DNA from: Euperipatoides rowelli
Taxonomy: Eukaryota > Onychophora > Udeonychophora > Euonychophora > Peripatopsidae
Length of the DNA stretch: 11,715 nt
Reading direction: 5' to 3' (one strand)
Assembly: GCA_003024985.2 (NCBI GenBank)
Contig: PXIH01S0064190.1
The notes beneath the pieces are model-generated. The model worked only from the letters and a program-made list of their open reading frames with translations. It did not search any database and was not told where the DNA came from. The first letter of the stretch is position 1. Every line of letters begins with the position of its first letter. Of the stretch, positions 8,801-11,715 are shown piece by piece. Position numbers and translations under genes: made by a program.

Positions 8801-10206
8801 TACCTTAGCCTTGCCACATACTGTTCTTCAGAGCTGTCATCAATAAGTTTCTTGACTTTGTTAATTTTTGATTTCTTTTTAGCAGAATTGTTAACACCAT
8901 TTTCATTACACTGTTTTGATTTCTTGCTTTTTCCTTTAATTGTTTGTTCAATTTCAGAAAAATCTAAAAAATATATACATACATGTACAGTATATACTGT
9001 ATATACAGTAATTATTGTTTATGCTTTGAATAATAAATATAAAAATACTATCGTCAACTGTCAATAATAGTTCAGGTGTTGGTAAGATATGAAGTCTCAT
9101 ATCTTACCAACACCTGAACTATTTAAGTCCTCCATTAGTGTGGGACTGGCCAGATTGGCAAATCAGCAATTTTTTATTAGATCCGCCTCTCGCCCCCCCC
9201 CCCCCCCCCAATGAATGGGTTCCCAAAATACTCCATCTATCACTGTTAGATGGCCATAAAATTCATTACAATCATGTGCAATTGTGGCAAGAAAGGAGGA
9301 TAATGTCAGTGTTTATTAATCAAAACTCTTAAATGAAACAAACTATTAAATTATTTATCTGTCAAGACTATATGAGGCTGAACACGTCAACAAATTAAAC
9401 TACAGTATATACTTCATGTCCTTTGAAACCTATTACAGTAGTTGAATAATAATAATAATATAAAAATTGATATTTTAAATAGGCTACCACTTATTGGATA
9501 GCAATTTGTTAAGTGCTATCCAAAAAATTTAAACATACACACATGGGAATAGAAATAGACTCTACAAAGAACTAACATGTGATTGATGAATAATTAATGA
9601 CATCTAATTTACCTTTCTTTTCTGTGTAGACATCATCATCGTGCCAACTATCCCTCAGCTCTACTTCATCAGGAACATATTCATCATCACTACAACCATT
9701 ATCGTAATCATCACCATTTTCAATGTCACTTCCTTCAGGATCACTGTCAAAATTATGTGACAATTTTGGATAAAACCGGGTTTTAATTTTTTCTGGAGTA
9801 CTGTAACTATTCATACCATCATTTTTATGCTTTCGTTTCTTTTTAGGTTTTGGTAAAAGCAAAGGTATTTTATGTTTTTGTGCAATGGGTTGAGACTCTC
9901 GCGAGGGTCCTGGTTTTGCATCTATCCCATTCATGGCAGGAGATTGATTCTTAGATGATTTCACACCTGACTTGACTTTTTTTTTTTTTGAGAGTTGTTC
10001 TTGATTCAAAAAATATTTTTCAAAATCACTTAGTTGTGCCTCTTTGGATGGCGGAACATTTTTTTCATCAGATGAATCTTGATGTAAAACTGTGCCAAAG
10101 GGGGTCATATGCCCCATTTTGATCAATCTTTCCTTTTCAGATTCTTTTTGGATGCCTGAGTTCAAAGTTAGAGCTTTATTCAAAACATATTCTTCGACAA
10201 TATCAT
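2692..10206 (-). CDS. ERCC6: ERCC6/CSB-like SNF2 DNA translocase, N-terminal half (six exons, partial at both ends)
   Basis: Spliced gene on the minus strand, joined from 10206-9613, 8963-8804, 8029-7892, 7447-7295, 3140-3005 and 2862-2692 (1,352 nt, about 450 residues). Every junction has GT/AG ends and the phases fit. Known of the family: CSB/Rad26 is a nuclear ATP-dependent DNA translocase that binds stalled RNA polymerase II and starts transcription-coupled nucleotide excision repair. Seen here, in order: [24 protein letters not shown], a KPKKKRKHK basic cluster, an acidic stretch, GDEMGLGKT (motif I), [12 protein letters not shown] (Ia), GILITSYS (Ib) and DEGH (II). [17 protein letters not shown] and the MTPFGT/FEKY block distinguish CSB from other SNF2 proteins. 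The initiator exon lies beyond the right edge. SNF2 motif III, the C-terminal helicase lobe and the ubiquitin-binding tail lie beyond the left edge. No in-frame stop or frameshift occurs in the joined exons, so the gene looks functional. Family identity is near certain; exact exon ends are predicted. Confidence 0.95.
2737..2748 (-). other. ERCC6: SNF2 motif II / Walker B (DEGH)
   Basis: Four codons (GAT GAA GGA CAC) giving DEGH, the Mg-binding and catalytic box. This exact variant is typical of CSB/Rad26 and supports the subfamily call. Confidence 0.96.
2863..3004 (-). other. Short ERCC6 intron (A/B)
   Basis: 142-bp intron with GTATGA donor and ATTTTCAG acceptor, AT-rich, no other feature. 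It is by far the shortest intron in the window. Confidence 0.88.
3005..3140 (-). CDS. ERCC6: ERCC6 exon B: SNF2 motif Ia
   Basis: 136 nt: one base completing an Arg codon (CG+A), then 45 codons ending in phase 0. The acceptor is ATTTAAATAG at 3141 and the donor AATAAG/GTATGA has GT at 3004-3003. The peptide reads [19 protein letters not shown], then [20 protein letters not shown] and SYSGNK. This contains SNF2 motif Ia ([16 protein letters not shown]) and the WWP-FRVAILH signature of CSB/Rad26. The acceptor lacks a strong pyrimidine tract, but the homology leaves little doubt about the boundary. Confidence 0.96.
3243..3296. repeat. TACTGTA/TACAGTA microsatellite
   Basis: A run of TACTGTATA and TACAGTATA words, partly palindromic, in the large intron. 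Similar tracts recur at 5203, 6155, 6583 and 8985. Confidence 0.8.
3418..3437. repeat. Perfect 20-bp palindrome
   Basis: The sequence GGTAGCAGGTACCTGCTACC is its own reverse complement, with no spacer. It is GC-richer than the surrounding intron. The symmetry ends on both sides (G at 3417, A at 3438). Function unknown. Confidence 0.9.
5356..5395. repeat. Poly-T run ending in an N-rich, low-quality patch
   Basis: About 23 T are followed by Ts interspersed with single N bases at 5379, 5381, 5383, 5386, 5392 and 5395. This looks like polymerase slippage at a homopolymer in the reads, so length and sequence here are not reliable. Confidence 0.9.
5811..5822. repeat. Poly-C run (12)
   Basis: Twelve consecutive C in AT-rich intron. 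No function is suggested; the length may be inexact. Confidence 0.85.
6058..6145. repeat. Possible old repeat fragment with GGGACA words
   Basis: A locally GC-richer stretch with 'AGGGACATTTTGCATCCCGG', 'GGGGACACTGGGACATTTC' and 'TTCGGGACGAATGG'. Repeated GGGAC/GTCCC words of this kind occur in some dispersed DNA transposon fragments. I cannot name the family. A 115-codon open frame crosses it (6006-6353) but shows no protein signature. Confidence 0.35.
6352..6542. repeat. 95-bp exact direct duplication flanking a single N (probable unmerged contig overlap)
   Basis: Copy 1 is 6352-6446, the N is at 6447 and copy 2 is 6448-6542. The copies are identical along their full 95 bp, starting GAATAAACTAAGAAAATTAT and ending AAAGTACTAATTTA. 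Perfect identity plus a lone N exactly at the junction indicates two contig ends that overlapped and were concatenated rather than merged. The true genome most likely has one copy. Confidence 0.92.
6583..6615. repeat. (TA)n tract with TACAGTATA
   Basis: Alternating TA run interrupted by one ACAGTA word. It lies just downstream of the 95-bp duplication, and such low-complexity sequence may have contributed to the assembly break. Confidence 0.8.
6807..6908. repeat. 27-bp direct repeat, 75 bp apart
   Basis: ATAAGTTATTATTGATTATA plus seven more bases occurs identically at 6807-6833 and 6882-6908. The intervening 48 bp is not repeated, so this is a short local duplication or two remnants of a dispersed element. 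Confidence 0.85.
7295..7447 (-). CDS. ERCC6: ERCC6 exon C: SNF2 motif I (Walker A)
   Basis: 153 nt: one base, 50 codons, two bases. The acceptor is TTCTCTCAG at 7448 and the donor is CTCCG/GTAAGT, with GT at 7294-7293. The peptide starts [16 protein letters not shown], the pre-core motif that is nearly invariant in [23 protein letters not shown] follows; the nucleotide-binding GDEMGLGKT lies at 7357-7383, with Lys and Thr as the phosphate and magnesium contacts of motif I. The exon ends [11 protein letters not shown], a variable loop. The match over the core is close to full identity with vertebrate CSB as I remember it. A 4.15-kb intron separates this exon from the next ATPase exon. Confidence 0.97.
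7357..7383 (-). other. ERCC6: SNF2 motif I / Walker A (GDEMGLGKT)
   Basis: Nine codons giving GDEMGLGKT, the ATP-binding loop of the first RecA lobe. All catalytic residues are intact, including the Lys that contacts the phosphates. Confidence 0.97.
7448..7891 (-). other. ERCC6 intron C/D
   Basis: 444 bp, GTAAGA donor and TTCTCTCAG acceptor. AT-rich, with no gene, RNA or recognised repeat. Confidence 0.88.
7892..8029 (-). CDS. ERCC6: ERCC6 exon D: helical linker entering the ATPase core
   Basis: 138 nt: one base, 45 codons, two bases. The acceptor TTTTTTTAG ends at 8030 and the donor TATGG/GTAAGA has GT at 7891-7890. The peptide begins [15 protein letters not shown], continues with an acidic [15 protein letters not shown] and ends [12 protein letters not shown]. 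This corresponds to the family's '...[20 protein letters not shown]..F+KLF' stretch just before the SNF2 core. The final GG joins the A of 7447 to make Gly, giving [13 protein letters not shown] across the splice. A second AG only two bases into the exon (8029-8028) could act as an alternative acceptor but would break the frame. An 85-codon plus-strand open frame over this exon (7808-8065) is only its antisense shadow. Confidence 0.93.
8036..8069. repeat. 34-bp sequence identical to window bases 1-34
   Basis: AAAATTTTTAAAAAAAATAT followed by TTTAAATTAATGGA is identical to positions 1-34; the next bases differ (C at 35, A at 8070). It lies six bases from the exon-D acceptor. Because the other copy starts at the window edge, its true left boundary cannot be seen. 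Confidence 0.9.
8598..8750. repeat. Tandem 17-mer and diverged ~70-bp tandem duplication
   Basis: TCAAGGAATATTGAGTA occurs exactly at 8598-8614 and 8619-8635. From about 8624 a longer unit (GAATATTGAGTAGACTCT, then ACTAGTCAAGATT and ACACTGATCGAAGGC) is followed at about 8693 by a diverged copy (GAATACTGATTAGACTCC, ACTAGTTCAGATT, ACATTGATCAAGGC). The two long units differ at several bases and have small gaps. Confidence 0.7.
8804..8963 (-). CDS. ERCC6: ERCC6 exon E: lysine-rich linker
   Basis: 160 nt: two bases, 52 codons, two bases. The acceptor is TTTTTTAG at 8965-8964 and the donor is CTAAG/GTAATT, with GT at 8803-8802. The peptide starts [17 protein letters not shown], has a second basic run ([11 protein letters not shown]) and ends [13 protein letters not shown]. 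The first codon is completed by the G at 9613 (GAT, Asp), and the last by the A at 8029 (AGA, Arg). Sequence between the acidic tract and the ATPase core is poorly conserved in CSB proteins, so the call rests on phase, splice signals and the C-terminal match to the family's YYKQRLRRW-like segment. The basic runs could assist nuclear import or DNA contact (inference). Confidence 0.88.
8985..9010. repeat. TACAGTATATACTGTA palindromic microsatellite
   Basis: The 16-mer TACAGTATATACTGTA is its own reverse complement and is followed by TATACAGTA. It belongs to the same motif class as the tracts in the large intron. Confidence 0.85.
9066..9123. repeat. Perfect 27-bp inverted repeat with a 4-nt loop
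   Basis: The left arm 9066-9092 and right arm 9097-9123 are exact reverse complements; the loop AGTC is 9093-9096. The arm includes AGTTCAGGTGTTGGTAAGAT. Pairing stops at both ends (9065/9124 and 9093/9096). In the ERCC6 pre-mRNA this would form a fully paired intronic hairpin. It may be a foldback transposon remnant, a real palindrome or a foldback sequencing artefact. Confidence 0.95.
9193..9209. repeat. Poly-C run (17)
   Basis: Seventeen consecutive C. Its length is likely inexact in the assembly. A 64-codon open frame spanning it (9138-9332) has a Pro run only because of this homopolymer. Confidence 0.9.
9613..10206 (-). CDS. ERCC6: ERCC6 exon F: N-terminal regulatory region with basic and acidic tracts
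   Basis: 594 nt: two bases of a split codon, 197 codons, and one base carried to the next exon. The acceptor is TTTTTTAG at 10207 and the donor is AAAG/GTAAAT, with GT at 9612-9611. Residues 25-36 of the exon (10097-10132) read [12 protein letters not shown], matching the conserved CSB N-terminal segment. The Rad26/CSB autoinhibitory 'leucine latch' has been described in that part of the family; placing it here is inference. [12 protein letters not shown] follows at residues 61-72, another CSB-specific block. Basic clusters KKKKVK (73-78) and KPKKKRKHK (119-127, 9824-9850) look like nuclear localisation signals. Residues 153-191 (9632-9748) are rich in Asp/Glu, like the acidic region of vertebrate CSB. 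The open frame continues past the donor to 9572, but that tail is read-through intron. No methionine upstream in this exon is a convincing start, so it is an internal exon. Confidence 0.93.
10097..10132 (-). other. ERCC6: Conserved CSB N-terminal motif [12 protein letters not shown]
   Basis: These twelve codons match the block found near the N terminus of CSB/Rad26 proteins (human form, from memory, EKMIRLGEMTPF). In the family, an N-terminal leucine-containing element restrains the ATPase until the protein is engaged. That this motif performs that role here is inference from position and similarity. Confidence 0.75.
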
Positions 10207-10910
10207 CTAAAAAATAAATTTAAATATTTTATTTACACTCAAAAATATAATTAAAACTATAATTTAATTAAAATGCAAAGTATTTAAAAGTTAAAAATTA
10301 TAATTTTTAAAAAAAAACAATTATATTGCATTTAAATTAATAATATACAATATATTTTTTTTTTTGCATCAAAAGTATTTCCCTTAATTTCTTCATGGCT
10401 ATTACAACTGCAGACTTAAGCCAGTTAGTATTTTAAATAGAAGAAAATTGGTTAAATGTAGCCATCAGTTATGAAATAATTTAATTTAAGTTATATAGAA
10501 AGAATATGGGGCAAAATAATAAAAAACGGGCCTCCATCCTATATTATATTTTTATACCTGGAAAGTTTTTAATTTGATCACCAGGAATAATTTTATTTCA
10601 GGAAGGTTGATAGAATCTTTTTATTTTCTTAAAGTATTTCATAATGTTTTAGGAATTATTTATAATGTTTTTAAACCTAAAAACAATTTTTAATAGCTTT
10701 CAAATTTTTGGAAAAAATACATTTTTTAATTGTATTTTGGTAAAAATGATAAATTAACTGTTTAAACAGTTTATTTCTTTTGTTAACCCTTCATGATATC
10801 TAAAAAAAATTATTAGGCAGACTAATAGAAACAATAATGTATTTATTTCTGTATATTTTTTCTAACACTAGCTTTAAAGATTATTTGTTAAAGAAAAAAA
10901 CGTATTTACA

Positions 10911-10931
10911 AATAATAATAATAATAATAAT
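10911..10931. repeat. (AAT)n microsatellite
   Basis: Seven AAT units in intronic sequence; a simple repeat with no evident role. Confidence 0.85.
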
Positions 10932-11006
10932 TCTGGCTTAGACTCTATCACCTCCTATTTGGATATATCTCAGTGTTTGGCATTTTTATACTACTACAGT
11001 ATATAA

Positions 11007-11220
11007 CAGTGATCAGAAAAGTTCATTTAAAAAAAAAAGCAAGTTCAAGTTCTAAGTTCATCTTCAAAAAAAGAACTTGCTCAAGTTCAAGTTCATTTTT
11101 CAGAAAATGAACTAGTTCAAGTTCATTTTTCAGAAAATGAACTAGTTCAAGTTCATTTTTCAGAAAATGAACTAGTTCAAGTTCATTTTAAAATGAATTT
11201 GTTCTTTACCAAGTTCTTTT
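11007..11220. mobile_element. Possible hAT-type MITE or transposon end
   Basis: CAGTGATCAGAAAAGTTCAT at 11007 has the CAGTG start common to hAT terminal inverted repeats, and it is followed by dense AGTTCAAG/GAACTT repeats including the 30-bp array. I could not find a matching inverted terminus on the right or a clear 8-bp target duplication, so this may be one end, a decayed copy or a coincidence. Confidence 0.35.
11086..11189. repeat. 30-bp tandem array, about 3.5 copies, each unit a hairpin
   Basis: Units at 11086-11115, 11116-11145 and 11146-11175 are identical, and a partial fourth covers 11176-11189. Each holds AGTTCATTTT-TCAG-AAAATGAACT, a 10-bp stem with a 4-nt loop, followed by the palindrome GAACTAGTTC across unit borders. 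Flanking sequence (11017-11085 and 11190-11220) carries looser AAGTTC/GAACTT words. Such subterminal hairpin arrays are known from hAT-type DNA transposons and MITEs. Confidence 0.9.
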
Positions 11221-11614
11221 TATGTATTGATTTCATTTTACAATTTTACGTAGAAGAAAATGGAAGAGTTCTGCTGAGCCTCATTTGAATTTCTGTCATC
11301 TAGGTATCAAGTGTTTATCATTTCTAAATTAAACAGTTAAAGAACTTTAAATATTGACTTACTGTACTTTTGCGTTTTGAGCCAGCCTAGATGATAAGTG
11401 GGGGTGGGTATACATAAGATTTCATTATGAAAGAGCAATATTTTTAATAGCCTAGAAATGTAAAAAAAAAGTTTATCCTTGTCTCCTCTAAAATAGCTAA
11501 TATTAGGAATTTATTTATGAATTTTCTGTTTAGCTCATAACTATTTAAAAGGCAAAATACAGTAATTACACAAAATAAAGTTTTCCCTCTAGGGACAGTC
11601 AAGCATGTTTTTGC

Positions 11615-11715
11615 AAGGCTCATCTATATTATAAAAGTGAAAATTGTGTGTATGTGGATGTGTGTGTGTGTGTCTGTCCGAAATGTTTAGCATACTTCCC
11701 AACATCCCACAAACT
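11615..11715. repeat. TG-rich dispersed-element-like sequence at the right edge
   Basis: CATCTATATTATAAAAGTGA is followed by a (TG)n run (about 11659-11673) and CTGTCCGAAATG. This TATAAAAGTGAAA-(TG)n-CTGTCCG layout resembles the beginning of dispersed repeats seen in other invertebrate genomes (recollection, not checked). The element would continue past the window. Confidence 0.35.

Larger units (their letters stand above)
8030..8803 (-). other. ERCC6 intron D/E
   Basis: 774 bp, GTAATT donor and TTTTTTTAG acceptor. It contains the right-hand copy of the 34-bp repeat at 8036-8069, a purine-rich plus-strand stretch at about 8160-8225 and a diverged tandem duplication at about 8598-8750. No gene is seen. 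Confidence 0.86.
8964..9612 (-). other. ERCC6 intron E/F
   Basis: 649 bp, GTAAAT donor and TTTTTTAG acceptor. It contains a TACAGTA microsatellite (8985-9010), the 27-bp hairpin (9066-9123), a 17-C run (9193-9209) and a short (AAT)n run near 9448. No gene is seen. Confidence 0.87.
10207..11715 (-). other. Intron (or 5' region) upstream of ERCC6 exon F, open at the right edge
   Basis: It starts on the far side of the TTTTTTAG acceptor. Exon F needs one base from an upstream exon to complete its first codon, and no coding block with CSB-like content is seen here, so the preceding exon is probably beyond 11715. Contents are AT-rich sequence, an (AAT)n run (10911-10931), the 30-bp hairpin array (11086-11189) with a CAGTG end nearby, and a TG-rich element at the right edge. 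Confidence 0.65.

Noticed and set aside
9138-9332. 64-codon plus-strand frame with a Pro run
   Set aside because: It is created by a 17-C homopolymer of uncertain length in an intron and has no recognisable domain.
9572-9612. Extension of the 203-codon minus-strand frame beyond the exon-F donor
   Set aside because: A good GT donor at 9612-9611 gives the phase required by exon E; the extra residues are read-through intron.
11086-11189. Regular repeats that might suggest a CRISPR array
   Set aside because: The units are directly adjacent with no unique spacers, and the window is eukaryotic.

Overview
The window is strongly A+T-rich eukaryotic DNA from an animal. It holds six spliced coding blocks with GT/AG boundaries, about 0.14 to 4.2 kb apart, plus retrotransposon debris, foldback repeats and microsatellites. 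No prokaryotic operon, rRNA, tRNA or CRISPR feature is visible. The phylum cannot be fixed from the sequence. AT-rich introns, TACTGTA/TACAGTA-rich microsatellites and a 'GCGCCCTCTAG' element fit a non-vertebrate animal, but that is inference. Scattered N bases, a redundant contig junction and long homopolymers point to a draft assembly.

The only recognisable host gene lies on the minus strand. It is the N-terminal half of an ERCC6/CSB (Rad26-type) SWI2/SNF2 DNA translocase of transcription-coupled repair. Six exons can be joined without any phase conflict: 10206-9613, 8963-8804, 8029-7892, 7447-7295, 3140-3005 and 2862-2692. Together they carry 1,352 coding bases, about 450 residues. In order they encode the N-terminal regulatory segment ([12 protein letters not shown] and FEKY motifs), basic nuclear-localisation-like clusters, an acidic tract, a lysine-rich linker, the approach to the ATPase core, motif I (DEMGLGKT), motif Ia ([12 protein letters not shown]) and motifs Ib/II ([12 protein letters not shown]). 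The start codon and first exon(s) lie beyond the right edge. Motif III and the whole second RecA lobe lie beyond the left edge.

From left to right the rest is as follows. The last intron (1-2691) contains a decayed RTE-like LINE reverse-transcriptase fragment in the host-gene orientation and a small GC-rich element near 121-190. A 142-bp intron (2863-3004) follows exon A. The large intron 3141-7294 holds a perfect 20-bp palindrome, TACTGTA microsatellites, a low-quality poly-T/N patch and a 95-bp exact duplication around a single N that looks like an unmerged contig overlap. Introns 7448-7891, 8030-8803 and 8964-9612 contain short repeats; the last has a perfect 27-bp inverted repeat with a 4-nt loop. 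The upstream intron (from 10207) contains a 30-bp tandem array whose every unit is itself a hairpin, next to a CAGTG start that resembles a hAT-type end.

I see no undescribed biological system. The most useful observations are the CSB gene model, the LINE remnant, the assembly artefacts and several foldback structures. One further point is a 34-bp exact repeat starting at base 1 of the window, which raises the possibility that a copy of the exon-D region lies just outside the left edge.
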